NCBI GenBank assembly: GCA_020747065.1
Contig: JAGMVK010000020.1
Location: forward strand, 434,001 to 498,000
DNA: 64,000 bases
Direction of reading: 5' to 3'
Source of the DNA: Cadophora sp. MPI-SDFR-AT-0126
Taxonomy: Eukaryota; Ascomycota; Leotiomycetes; Helotiales; Ploettnerulaceae
Part shown: in pieces, positions 11,990-23,232 of the stretch
How the letters are laid out: every line of letters starts with the position of its first letter
Position numbering within the stretch: position 1 is the stretch's first letter
Translations under genes and position numbers: made by a program
The notes under the pieces: model-generated
Told to the model about the DNA's origin: nothing
Database searches by the model: none
Seen by the model: only the letters and a program-made list of their open reading frames with translations

Positions 11990-12464
11990 TCTCCAAGAGT
12001 TGATTCAGAGAGAAGCCACTGCCGCAGGGTCAAAGAAAAGAAAACACTCCGAAGACATGTAGTCAAGTAGATCAGAGGTGTGGCTGATACCCGTGACCAA
12101 GGGTGGGGGATGAAGTCCATGGTTTTCCAAGACACTGGCGACTCTAGGAGACTTGTTGCGGTGATCTTCAATGTAACAGCTTCCATTTGAAGAACAGAAC
12201 AGAATGGAAATTTCCTCGATTAGCTGTTTTCGAAACTTTAATACCCTTGTTTGTCGTAGACATGGTTTTTTTGGGCAAATATGTGATCCATCCAGTTATA
12301 TCTCGATATCAAATCGATGGCCAAAACGAAAGGTCCTAGAAACAGAACCATATGATAACAAAATGTCTTGAACAAAGAGCTTATGTGTTTGACAGCAATA
12401 CATAAGGAAAGTCATCGAAGCATTACAAGGTCAAAATGATGTCTCGGTAGGTGTTTCCTGGCTT
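11990..12464. other. Intergenic spacer
   Basis: 475 bases between the oxygenase start and the 3' end of the zinc-finger gene. I see no further gene or RNA. Confidence 0.55.
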
Positions 12465-13683
12465 TCAATGCCCTCTTCTTTTCCGCAGCTTCCTCTCCCT
12501 CCTAATTTTCTTCGTTTGCTCATCCATTTTACACTCCATCTCCCCACCCGTGATACCATGCTTATTAAACATGTGTTTGATACACCCATCTTCTCGGGAG
12601 AAGTGTCCTCCCCCTCCAGGCTCAGCACGGCTACAGCCTACGACAGGACAGTAGTACTTCTCACGAGAAATATGCACAGAGTTGATATGCCGATCATGCT
12701 CTCGCTTAGTGGCTTGTCGTTTTGGGCATAAAGGACATTGGAAAGACATTATGTGGTACCTGGCATGGTGGCTGTATACAAACCGTGTCAGACAGAGCAT
12801 GGTGTGGTCTGACATTGGCCACTTACTTGTACGCTGCTCGAGTATGAAATGGCTTGTTGCATTGTGGCCACGTGCAAACGATTGTGGAAGTCTGACTTGA
12901 TAGTGTTAATTCGTCTGGACTCGAGGTGAGGGACTGTGGTGAGTTTCCAGCAGATTCGGAGTGCGATTGCTCGCTACTGATTGAAGCACTGGCTGGAGTC
13001 CCTTGCTGCCCTGGCATGGCGAGTGAATTGCTTGGTATTTCTGACTTCGAAGGCGTCTCGTTAGGGAAGTGACTTGTGGCTACGTGAAGTGGCCCGAGCT
13101 GACTCCATGGTCCTGAAAGGTCATTGGGACAACTTAGGAGGCTCTCGGTACTGAATGGAAGTGGCCACTGGCTATAGGGCATATCGAAGGGAGAATCTTC
13201 AATAAAAGCAGAGGCCGCTACGCTTCCGTCTGAGTTCACAGAAGCGTAGTGGTCTCTGCTTGTATTGAAGATTGTCCCTTCATTATGCAGGCAATGGTGG
13301 TTGTGCTGGTCAAATGAGAGGAGTGACTTGGTGTCTTCGAAGACCGGCTGGATCTGGTTCACCTGGTTGTTGGCTGCTCCAACAAAGCATCCAACAACCA
13401 GGGAGCAGCCAACAACCAGGTGAACCAGATCCAGCCCTAGGAAGTCTTCTACTCCATCTTGGAAGAAATCCTCGTCAGATCTAGGTAACGTCTCCAAGTG
13501 GTCTCCAAAGTTCGATGGGGTAAGTTCCCGGGACGAGGCTGGGTGCGAGGAATAGTTGATTGTCGCGGGGACCGTGCAGAAGCCACCGCCAGCAAGACGG
13601 TGTTCTGCAGTTGTGGCGAGATGGAGGCACCGAAGGAGACCCTCGATGACAGGAAAGAATACCGGCGAGGCAGAGAAATAAAG
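12465..13683 (-). CDS. C2H2 zinc-finger transcription factor, 5' end unresolved
   Basis: The last exon is 12771-12465, and the exon before it ends at 12827 (intron GTAAGT...TACAG). Joining them restores finger 1: CTWPQC, then HHARYH. Finger 2 starts CPLCPKRQ and ends HINSVH. Finger 3 starts CPVVGC and ends HMFNKH. A basic stretch (KKIRRERKLRKRR) closes the protein and may be a nuclear signal. Upstream lies a Ser/Pro-rich region typical of activation domains. The frame stays open up to 13683, where an in-frame stop occurs, but no in-frame ATG is found in this stretch. A further 5' exon must supply the start, and acceptors at several AGs are possible. A perfect inverted repeat lies in frame near the N-terminus. 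Targets are unknown. Confidence 0.75.
13346..13436. repeat. Perfect 35-bp inverted repeat with 21-base loop inside a coding exon
   Basis: The left arm is 13346-13380 and the right arm 13402-13436. The arms are exactly complementary over all 35 bases, and the loop is 13381-13401. The loop itself repeats part of the right arm (CCAACAACCAG). Read on the minus strand in the zinc-finger frame, the right arm gives a hydrophobic LDLVHLVVGCSL segment and the left arm gives GAANNQVNQIQP. The RNA would fold into a very stable hairpin. Confidence 0.97.
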
Positions 13684-14204
13684 TTAGAGATGCTGCTAGC
13701 TTTTGGAAGTGGGTGGGATGGGACGACTATAAGAAATGTTCCTAGAGAATGGGGCCTCCCGTCCGGGTAAATGATGCTGGAAGCTACAGAGTAAGCCAGC
13801 AAATCAAGAGACGCAGAAAGCGGGACATCTCGAGGCCTCCCAAATTGGAGGTTCAGCCAATGACCGGAAGGAGCTGTACTCGGCATCAAGACTGCAACTG
13901 GGAAAGAAAATGCAATTCAGGATTTCTCAAGTACTGAAAGCGAACGTCAAAATGCGAGTCAGCCAACATTTCCAAACGCTAACAAAAATAATAAACAAGC
14001 CAAATCAACGTCAAAAAGCGTTAGAAATATGAGAAATAGCATACTTGTGACTATTCAGAGAGAAGTTTGCAGGGCACGTAACGATCAAATCCGACGAAAC
14101 AAAAAAATGAAAGTACACAGGAGGGCAAGGGAACATGTTAACCCTTGAGGTCTTTGTACTTGGGCATCATCAACATTATACTCATTCACAACTCCAAATC
14201 TGCT
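13684..14204. other. Spacer with probable 5' exon of the zinc-finger gene
   Basis: An ATG at 13886 (minus) opens a frame that overlaps the zinc-finger exon out of phase down to 13449; part of it may be the missing first exon. From about 13940 to 14204 nothing is recognisable. Confidence 0.4.
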
Positions 14205-15754
14205 TTAAACATCTAGCTTAACCAACTTCTCTGGCACACATCTCCAGCTACAACCCCTCCTGATCAATGGTACCATACTCTCCAAGATATCCCTATCATT
14301 CTCCCTCTGCCTCAACGGACTCGCAGCACTTGGAACAGCCTGATCCAGATTCTTCGCAATCTCCCACCACTCAATCCACTCGGTACGTGGCAGTACGAAG
14401 TTACGTTTACATATCGTACACTTACTACCGCCAAATTCCTTCTTGATTGCAGCGTTTGCTAGCATCGTGTGCAAGTACTCGGGACTGTCCTTGGGGAGGA
14501 GTTCTGTAAGAAAGGGGAGTTGAGAACTGCGGGAACAGGCGTTGAGTGCGACTTCCATAAGGGATGGAGAACGTGAGATTTCACCGTGAGAGCTTGGAGG
14601 TCGAGGCGTGTCGTCAAGATCCGCGACAGGTATGGAATGGCTCAAGGTAGGCCCTTTCACGAGCTTGCCTGTTATGTCCATGTATCTGATATCGGTCCGG
14701 GCTTGGAACTTGACTTTCCACCTTGGGTGCCAGTCACGACCCAAACGATTGACCGTAAATGCTTCAGCGGCGTCTTTGAAAGGATGTTTGGGCGTCCGGT
14801 TTCCAAGCCCGATTTTGTATGGTACTTCTTCTGTTTCCATTTGTCCGCTATCTGGGAATTGTGCTTCGTGGAACATATTGGGATGCAGGTGCAGACTGCT
14901 TAGGTCACAATCGTTCGTGAGAAGATCCAGGATCTCGTAGGGGAGATATCGTAAGCCATTTTGGGAGAGGTTTAATTCCCGCAATCGCTTTAACTTCCCA
15001 ATACTTGGAGGTAATTCATGTATCTCATTGTCGCGTAGGCTTAGCACGGTAAGGCGTTCGAGATTGAAGAGTTCAGCCGGAAGTGTACTTAAGCTGTTAG
15101 AAGAGAGGAAGAGCTTAAGCTTGGGTTGTAATGGGAAGAAAGCTTCGGACGAAGTTGGCACGCGGGTGAAAGCAAGCAGCGGTCTAATAGTAGCGCTTGA
15201 CAGGCTTGTCAATGATATTGAACTGTTAATGCGTTAATTCTGGATCTGATATTTCTGCAGGAGACATACGATAAATCAATGATCTCGTTTCCTTCCTCCA
15301 AACACGACTCAATCCGCACTCTAGCAACTTCCTCTGGAGATGGTGCCTCCCTGACCGTCTGAAGTTCTCGCGATAGTCTCACAGGCAACACAGACATATT
15401 TGCCACCTCGAATTCCTCCATTCCCTCTCCCACATCTGTCCCATCGCTGCCCATAAACACCCCACTATCAAACTGCCTCTCAAAGGGCCTCTTCTTCTTG
15501 TGATGATCTGGCTCGCCCATTTCCTGCGATCCGGAATCGCGCTCCGGCCGCTGTCGATACCATGGCCCTCGATATTTCTTCTTCCGCCGTTCTTGGGTGT
15601 AGTTGTCTGCTGATGGATCGTCGTCGCTTGAGAAAATCGCTGGATCGCTGGAGACGGGAGGGCTACTTCTAACGCGTTTTCGAGGCGCGCCTTTCGAGAA
15701 GGACTCTGTGGCTGGATTCCAGGTAAGTCGAGGAAGTGGAAAGTCCTCTGACAT
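14205..15754 (-). CDS. Leucine-rich-repeat protein
   Basis: Two exons (15754-15270 and 15204-14205, intron 66 bases, GTATGT...CAAG) give 494 aa. The N-terminal third is charged and disordered, with basic clusters (APRKRVRSS, ERRKKKYRG) that could direct nuclear import. About three typical LRRs lie near residues 185-260 (LFLSSNSLSTLP, VLSLRDNEIHELP, ELNLSQNGLRYLP), so the protein is likely a short scaffold or binding module. The C-terminal part has a C-x2-C pair (CTICKRNF) followed by TEWIEWWE. Similar LRR proteins are widespread in ascomycetes without assigned function. The stop at 14205 follows a final CVPEKLVKLDV. Confidence 0.85.
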
Positions 15755-16708
15755 GATGGAAAGGATTCCCGGACTTTTGATACCAGAATTGAATCAATTG
15801 AAACGAGTTGTGGATTTATTGAAAGGTTGATCTTGCACGTAAACATTGATGCGCGTACCCGTCGATCCGTAGCCTTGTGGCGTGCCAAGGTAAGTGGACT
15901 TCTCATTGGCTTCTTGCTCTCTTCCCCTTGCCAAATCTTCCCTTCACAAATACCAAGGCCAATACAGGCTTTGGACTGCAGAAACACAGTATCGGTGCAT
16001 GCTTGCAAGCAAAGAGAGATTAAGCTTGTTGAATATCGAGCTCATGTATCTTCTGCCTCTTTTGTACATTAAGTGACGCAAATATTTTCTTAATGAACTG
16101 GCTCTACCCAATCTGGCGGGCAAGTGCATTAAGAAGCCTCATACATCTCTATGGAAGCTCTCAACCTTGACAGATTCTTTTGCTTTTTTTTCCTCATATC
16201 GAAAACTTGCTACTCCTTAGCAATACGTTCTCAATGGATGGTGAGAACCCTATCAATATCCGACCTTGGAGATCGCCAGCCTCGTCCCTTAAGCGACCTC
16301 GACTGGGAGACAAGACATCGCTGTCATGGCTGAGACTTTCAGGGGGGTTTTTTTTACTATTGGGCTCGTAAATGTAGTCATGCCACTCCTCTCACTCTTC
16401 CGGTGGTAGTGGATACCTGCAAGTGCTATGAACATGACCACTCTGACCAGACATAGCTCAGATTGAGATGTTGCAGACATGTTGCTTGATGGGACCATTC
16501 ATTGAGTCGCTGCTTGAGAAATGAAGCTGCAGCAGTTAATTTCCCCTTTTCCTTTTGTGTCCAGATGTTCAACCATGTGAACCCAATTGGCTCACGCAAA
16601 GACGCAAATAAATGCCTTTTCATAAGTATTCGTCCCATTCAGAGGCTCTCGGCTCTCTGCAAAACACCCAAACTCCCATTCAGTGCAATACCATGCGGGT
16701 CCGTCCGT
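15755..16708. other. Intergenic, no supported gene
   Basis: About 0.95 kb between the LRR gene promoter and the 3' end of the phosducin-like gene. Only short frames. Confidence 0.55.
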
Positions 16709-17608
16709 CTAATCCCAATCATCATCGCTCTCAACATTCGCTTGCTTTCCACCCGACCTTATGCCCCCCTTCTCCCTCTTCTCTTCTTCCAAATCTTCCT
16801 TGTCCCTCCTCCTCCTCAAGATCCTCACATCATTGTCCCGCACCGCCCCAATATCAATCAACAACTGATCAATCTCCGCCATCCCAATCCTCACACCACC
16901 AATCGTCATCAATGTCACAATCTGCTTGACAATGTCCCCCTTGTTATAAACCAAAATGGTAGGACAGTTCCGATCCGGGTAGCCCTCAATCGCCATGTCG
17001 CCTCTGATCTCACAGAACTTAATCTCGCCATACTCTCTTGCAGCTTGTCGCCATAATTCCGTCAGCACTCGCGACTCAACATTCGTTCCCAGTCCGCTGG
17101 TGAGATTGACCAGAACAGGACCATCTTTACTTGCTTCCGTGACTTCGCGAGAGTAGTCTGGTTTGGAGATTGGGTAGACGGAGCCGTGGACTGCAGCTTT
17201 GGCTATAAAGGAGAGTTCCTGAACCCGTTGCTGCCTGTACTTTTCTAAGAACGATTCGTCTTCTAAGTCTTCGAGTTCGTCGAGCTCGTCGAGATCCTTG
17301 CCTTCTAATCTGTTTTCGTGTGCGAGGCGGCGCCCTTCGAGGATGGCTTCTTCGATGAAGGGGGTTGGTGAGGGTGGTTTTTCGGGAATAATCTTGTGCT
17401 TCCGAAGGATATCATTCCTGGGATAATTAGTTTTTGTTTGAATTTGAAGAAGTGTAAGCTCAACGGCTTCAACGAAAAGATGGATTATTCTACCGTGAAT
17501 GATCCACGTCATCTGCTTAGATAGAAATCGAAAGAGGACTTACCATTCTGTATCTGCATTCGGATCATCTATCGGAACGCTGATGCGTTCCTCTATAGGT
17601 GCTGCCAT
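16709..17608 (-). CDS. PLP2: Phosducin-like protein 2 (chaperonin co-factor)
   Basis: Exon 1 17608-17544 (MAAPIEERISV... to ADTEW), a 126-base intron (GTAAGT...CCCAG), exon 2 17417-16709; 257 aa. The family (yeast Plp2, animal PDCL2/PDCL3) has a helical N-terminus and a thioredoxin-like fold and assists the cytosolic chaperonin CCT in folding actin and tubulin. Supporting sequence: EWNDILRKHKIIP near the N-terminus, an acidic linker (DLDELDELEDLEDE), and the thioredoxin-like core with LVNLTSGLG, FCEIRGDMAIEGYPD and CPTILVYNKGDIV. The redox CxxC of thioredoxin is absent, as is normal for the family. The C-terminus is charged and ends ESDDDWD. It is divergent from the ribosomal protein gene at 17921. 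Confidence 0.93.
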
Positions 17609-17920
17609 TGTGTTGGACTTGAATGAATGCAGCGAAAGCACATTGTGACATTGGCGGGGCTTTGGGGAAAGGCAACAGCCTCGTGCCAGCATGCCAAGCC
17701 CGCTGAGCGGGGTTGGGAAATTGAAGCCGGAAGTTCAAGGCCGCACTCGCTTACATTTTTCACCAAACGCACAAAACTCCCCTCTTCCTCTTGAGCCTCC
17801 ACTCCTATCTTCGATCATCGACAACGACTGACCTCGCGCTCTACCTCAAATACACCTCAATCCGACGAAAGACCCGTCAGTCACTCAAAGTAATACCAAT
17901 TTCGATCATAAATCGTCAAG
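17609..17920. promoter_or_regulatory. Divergent promoter region between PLP2 and the eS27 gene
   Basis: 312 bases separate the two start codons, so both genes are driven from this interval. The part next to the eS27 gene is pyrimidine-rich, as is common upstream of highly expressed ribosomal protein genes. No specific factor site is claimed. Confidence 0.6.
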
Positions 17921-18453
17921 ATGGTAAGGAATCCCTCTCTGCAGAAATGGATCACGACATTACGGTGAAGAGGCGACAGTCAAGCACACGACCCAGGTGG
18001 CAAACTCGAATTCGAAGGCATCACAATGAATCTGGAGCTGGCGCATGGTTCGAGATGCTGCAGACAGTTGGAATGTGCTTGGAGGCTCGAAGATGGATTT
18101 AGATGTATAAATGCTGACGTGGTGCTGCCTGAATAGGTTCTCGCCGTCGATCTTCTCAACCCAACTCCTGCCGCTGAGGCCCGCAAGCACAAGCTTAAGG
18201 TACGATACGAGTGCTATACTCGAAGTTGAATTCATGGCAGGAAGATGGAAGGCTGATGTTTATCCCGCAGACCCTTGTCCCTGCCCCAAGATCCTTCTTC
18301 ATGGATGTCAAGTGTCCCGGCTGCTTCACCATCACCACCGTCTTCTCGCACGCACAAACCGTCGTCATCTGCGCCGGCTGCTCGACCGTTCTCTGCCAAC
18401 CAACCGGAGGAAAGGCACGTCTCACAGAGGGCTGCTCCTTCCGCAGAAAGTAG
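17921..18453 (+). CDS. RPS27: 40S ribosomal protein eS27
   Basis: Three exons: 17921-17923 (only the ATG), 18137-18199 and 18271-18453; 82 aa. The first coding exon is just the start codon, followed at once by the GTAAGG donor of a 213-base intron. The protein starts [20 protein letters not shown]. It carries the zinc-ribbon pairs CPGC and CAGC, with the segment around [17 protein letters not shown] highly typical of eS27, and ends EGCSFRRK. It is a component of the small ribosomal subunit. Length equals the family norm, and the zinc-binding cysteines are intact. Confidence 0.98.
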
Positions 18454-20105
18454 ATCCCGACCTCCGATCTATTCTTTCTGTCCGTTTTCGCCCCTTCGGT
18501 TTCGTTCGGTCGTTGCATTTGTTCATCATGAGAGATTAGACGGTTGGGAACCTGGCTGGCTCTCACTTCTTATTTGCGCATACCTACATTTGTGACGGAT
18601 AGAAGATGGATGTGGGGACCTACAAAAATCCTTGAAAGCAATAGCACAAAATTAAAGGGCGTTTATGGGAACCTTGCCGGATATCTTGCATCAAATTCTT
18701 CGTCTCCGACTTTTTCCTTTTTGCCTCCTCGCGCGCGTGTATCCTGAATGAAAGTGGTGGTTGGCTGTCTCGATATGCGAACTGAGAGTTGCATGGGAGG
18801 GAGCTGAAATGGGCGATCACTTGAGCTTTCGGGGGAGGTTTGCCTGGATGGGTGGATCGATCTCTGATGCGAGGACGTGGTATGCTTATTGAGGATTGCT
18901 ACATACCCAGTGCAGGGCTTTGTGCATACAGAAATAAGGTTGTCCACGAAATGCTGTCTGATGGTTTTAGGGTGATGTGATTGTGATACAACTTTACCAT
19001 TCTCGACAAAGTCGGGACAACTGGCTAGGATCAACCGTTTGCTTCGTAGCAGTTCCAGTTTGGGAATGCGTTGAGTTTAACTGACTGAAGAGCTATCAGT
19101 TCTAGATTTCTTTGTTTTCCATGACAATCGTCCCCCAAGAACTGCAATTTCATCCCAAGACTCTTAATTATTGATTCGTGCTCAGGAAAGCTATGTAACG
19201 CCAACTTCCATCTTGACCACCACCACTTGCCCCTTTCAAAATAATTGGATCACTTATCTCAAGAACATAAGCAGCTTCCTACCAGACCCTCTAATTTTAT
19301 ACTCAACAATCGAAATCCCCAATTCAGCCAAAACTTTCATAAATGACATCTCCTGTTGATCTTCATACATTGTGCCCGCCTGCAGAATGGTGTGATATAT
19401 CACAAGCATTTCCTCTTGAACAGTGTACTACCACAGTCCTTTCGTTTGTGGTGTTAGCAATTTGATATTGAGAAGAGTTATAGGACTGTTTCATTTTGCG
19501 CCTGTCGCTGCGAACAGCAGATTTCGACTCCCTCAAACACAAAGATCAGCAATCCAATATTTCCTTCCATGGCCAATAAAAGTTTCCAAAATGTCAGTCT
19601 TCCTTAGCCAATGATGGCCATGAACGCGAAACCCCCGCGTTCTGCAACCCAACCCAATCAGTGGATACGCGATGTCCCAGCGCCTCTCACAGGCGAGACA
19701 TCTCCAATCCCAGCCTCTGCAATCTTCCAATTCATGAATTGTTCTGCCCTGTTCTGCACCCCACGAACATCCATCCACTCGTACTACATCACCACTCCAC
19801 TCATTGAGCCCCTCTCCTTCCCCTCATTCCTTCACGAATTGAAAATTTCTTCATTCTCTTTCAATAATTCAATTGTCTGCTTCTCTTCTGCGCATGTTCC
19901 ATCTCCAATTGCCTCACAAAGGGAAATCAAACCACAAGCGCTCCAGCCACCCCCTGGACCCCTCCTCACCTCGTCCCAAGACCACGACCACATACGCAAA
20001 ACAGACTTCGGACAGAGATCTGCGACTACAGCTCCTCCAGCTCCTTCGCTCCGTCAACTTCTTGCACATAAAGGATCCTATCCACCCGCGCGCGGATCAG
20101 ATACA
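18454..20105. other. Intergenic; includes a long leader upstream of the next gene
   Basis: About 1.65 kb. The frame of the downstream gene stays open up to 19611, giving 165 extra codons upstream of 20106. That stretch is low-complexity and unlike the family, so I treat it as 5' UTR. Nothing else is recognised. Confidence 0.5.
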
Positions 20106-20981
20106 ATGGCACACCAAGCAAAACGTCCATACGCCGGCACACGAGCAGCATCTCAATCCGCCATCACATCCTACTTCACACAAGCCGCTTCCTCAAGTAC
20201 TATCTATGAGACAGGCACCGATTCCAAGTCAACCAGAGAATCCCTCTACTCTCTCCCACCACAGCATCAGCACTCAGCGTCCAGCACACCCTCGCTCCCT
20301 CACTCCGTGCAGTCCAATCTCCTGAACGTGGGCATGCGAGTGCGGAAATCGGTACCAGAAGGATACAAAACCGGCTCCTACTCCGCCTTCACTCTCTTCA
20401 CCGATTCCAACTCCAAGGTCAATACCAACTCAGCAATGTCAGACACCACCACCTCTCCAGCGCGAAAGACGCGGCCACGCTCTGGGAACAGAGAACTCAC
20501 TCCCTTCTGCGGGATCTTGAAAGTAGGCGGTATGGCTGGCCAGCAATGGGGAATATATAATCCTGGCAATGGAGGAGAGATGGACGAGGATTCCTCCTCT
20601 GCTTCTGAAGACGAGGTTCCCTTCCTAAGCAGTCAAGGCAGTACGATTTCCAGCTCTAGCGTAGACGATGCCATTACACCGGGTGGGAATAAAAGGCGGT
20701 TCTTCGAAGACGAGGAAGGACACATGTCGAATTCACACGTGAACTTTGGATTCGGATCTGGTTCGTCGGTGCCAGTGGGTGAAAGGGTTCTTGCTGTGCC
20801 GAAACGGAAGAAGTGGTCGGGGAAAGTGCCGGTACGTACGAGTGGACAGGTGAGGATTTTTGGGCAAGAGAACTTTAATTTGGGTGGCTCTGAGGTAGGG
20901 AGAGCAGACGTGGACTTTGAGGATGCGGAGTTTTTGGATTATGGATTGGCGGGGGAAGTGGAGATGAGCGGGTGTAACTGA
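20106..20981 (+). CDS. Ribonucleotide reductase inhibitor family protein (Spd1/Dif1-like) with PIP-box-like motif
   Basis: I start at ATG 20106, giving 291 aa, because MAHQAKRPYAGTRAASQ begins the conserved part; a longer in-frame start at 19611 exists. Residues 17-24 read QSAITSYF, fitting a PCNA-binding PIP box (Q-x-x-I-x-x-Y-F). Residues 72-88 read LLNVGMRVRKSVPEGYK, the conserved core of the family that includes fission yeast Spd1 and budding yeast Dif1. These proteins restrain ribonucleotide reductase or control localisation of its small subunit and are destroyed in S phase or after DNA damage. The remainder is Ser-rich and acidic with a basic patch (VPKRKKW). The canonical Thr-Asp of a CRL4-Cdt2 degron is Thr-Ser here. 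Single exon. Confidence 0.85.
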   Translation: MAHQAKRPYAGTRAASQSAITSYFTQAASSSTIYETGTDSKSTRESLYSLPPQHQHSASSTPSLPHSVQSNLLNVGMRVRKSVPEGYKTGSYSAFTLFTDSNSKVNTNSAMSDTTTSPARKTRPRSGNRELTPFCGILKVGGMAGQQWGIYNPGNGGEMDEDSSSASEDEVPFLSSQGSTISSSSVDDAITPGGNKRRFFEDEEGHMSNSHVNFGFGSGSSVPVGERVLAVPKRKKWSGKVPVRTSGQVRIFGQENFNLGGSEVGRADVDFEDAEFLDYGLAGEVEMSGCN

Positions 20982-23232
20982 TTGAGCTGCGAGCGGCGAT
21001 GATACGAGAAGATCAGGGGCGGTTTGTATATTGGACTGGGTATGGGTGGATAATTGCATGAGGATCTTGCTTGGCAAGGGACGGCGTTCGGGCATGTTTT
21101 TCTTATGATGATGTGTTATGATACCTGTTTTTATATTGTTGGATATAGAGGCATATTGTATGTACTAAGCTTGCGGGACAAAGTTGCAAATACAAAATGT
21201 CACACATTTCAGAGTCCCTCCTCCCTGCTTCCCATTTAAAAAGCAGCCTTTCTTCTCACCTCTTTACCGCAGGTCACAAGGACTTAAATGACAAAACATG
21301 TCTTACCAACGGATCAACTAGGATGTATTGTGTCTGAGGCTAAGATCTTTCCACGGGATTATTCTTCACTTTCCATAAGACACAGATCCAAAGTACTTGC
21401 TCTGTCTAGACTTGCTCTTGCCACCCGCCCCATTTCTCAACTCTACCGGTACGAGTGGACAGCATGCCCCTACTTGACAACAGCACATTCATTCATGCTC
21501 TACTTCACCGATGTCAGCCCTGTCAATTGCAAGGCTATAGTTTTCGTTTTCAATATGAAATATTTGTAAGTTAAAACAGAAGCTTCGCAATCTCTCGAGA
21601 TAACAGGCCACACAAACTATGTGGCCCCGGACCATAGTCGGTCTGCGTCGATCGAATTCCATCAAGATGGCTATCTGCAACGAGAAGGATCTTCTCGATA
21701 CCGGGCAGTCCAGGAAAGAGCAAACGCTTGGGAAGCTTTAAGTATCGAGAAAAGCATTGTGTTTTCCAGGTATAATGTGCTCTGAGAGTGAATTCTGGAA
21801 GACCTGTTCTATGGATGGAGGGACAACTGGGGTAGGTGAATCCAGGAGGGTTGTAGTGATTAACGAAACGTGAAAGTGGTAGAAATCAAAATCAGCAATA
21901 GAGACAGATTCACGCTTGGAAAATGGAGAATTCTTAGCAGATTACAATTCAATCGTTGATGAATAGGAGATGCTAGTAGGCGGTCGTAACTCGTATAATG
22001 TTCAGCACAAAGGCAGGTGGAAGATGCATCAAGTCCTTTCAGCTTCGTCGAAGTCCTTGGGGTCGTCTTTCCTTCACCCGTTCATCTTCTCTTTTTTGAC
22101 TCGATCCCCATGTTTCACTCTGCGTAGAATTACCAGCTTTAACGAGCGTCTTCCAGTCGTCCAGGAAGAACCTCCCAAATAAATATCTAAACTTCTCGAG
22201 CAATGTTTACACTTTGCAGCAAACGTTGAAATGATAATGGCTTCTTTTACTAATAGCTAAACCATGATTTGATTGCACAGTGTTTCATTCCGTGTACTCA
22301 AAACAATAAATCAAAAGTCCAGGAAGGTTGAAGCACTTCTTCCTTAAAAGTAAAGTGAAAAGTTCAAACTCGCATCGTTGCTGGAAAGGACTCTACCAAC
22401 ATTCATGGCAGAGATCGATTAGCAACCTCGGTGTCTTCTATTAAGTCACTCTCATATTACGAATGTGACCTATGAAGCGACTTCGCCGTGGTAGGACACT
22501 CGCGTCGAAAGCGATTGGTGGGTCAGCGAGCCTGGGCAAGAATGAAAACAGACAGCATTAAGCGCACACCCGCCTAGATTTGCAGACGTGAAGCAGGACA
22601 ACAAGCTTTTCGAGTCAGTTGAACTTACCCATTCAATAACTTGAATAACTTTTTGAATTGACATTCTATATAGTTTTCACACGCCAAGACTCTTCCCTCC
22701 TCGTGGGGTTGACTTCACGTACATCGTCCTCGCTCGCACTTTCGCTTCGTCCGGAAAGTCCGAAAACAAGCTTTCTCCCCACACTTCCCCCCTCATTTTC
22801 TCAGATCACTCGTTCCTTCTCACTTTCCTCAACCATATATTATGAGTTGTCAGAACTGACAAATCTCTTGAAAAACTCAATTTATTCTTTTGAGAGGACG
22901 TCATATGTACTGCTGGGTACCGCTGTAGCTGACTAATTCTCTTGCCCCGTTCAATGGGCTGGCTAATTGACAAATCGTAAAGCAGTCTCGAAGTCGCTAG
23001 CTTCTTACTTAAGCTTGTACCTTTGGCTTCGGGGGGTTGAAGATGAAGAAGGAGAACTAGAAGACAACTTCTTTTCTACAAGAGTGCGTGACTCACAGCC
23101 AGAACCAAGGATTAAACATACTTTTTGACGAATATTCGAAATCAAGTCTCAGGTCCTGACCAGCCTTGATATATAAAAGCTTAAGTCGCCATCGGAAAAG
23201 AAACGCCATTTAAAGCTTAAGCTCTCATCATA
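20982..23232. other. Intergenic, no supported gene
   Basis: About 2.25 kb with only short frames on both strands. The stretch 22670-22900 is pyrimidine-rich on the plus strand and lies about 350 bases upstream of the next gene. Confidence 0.55.

Noticed and set aside
13449..13889. 146-codon minus frame overlapping the zinc-finger exon
   Set aside because: It overlaps the supported zinc-finger frame out of phase. Part may be a 5' exon, but as a protein on its own it has no support.
19611..20105. 165-codon N-terminal extension of the RNR-inhibitor-like protein
   Set aside because: Low-complexity, unlike the family, whose conserved part begins at MAHQAKRPYAG; treated as 5' leader.
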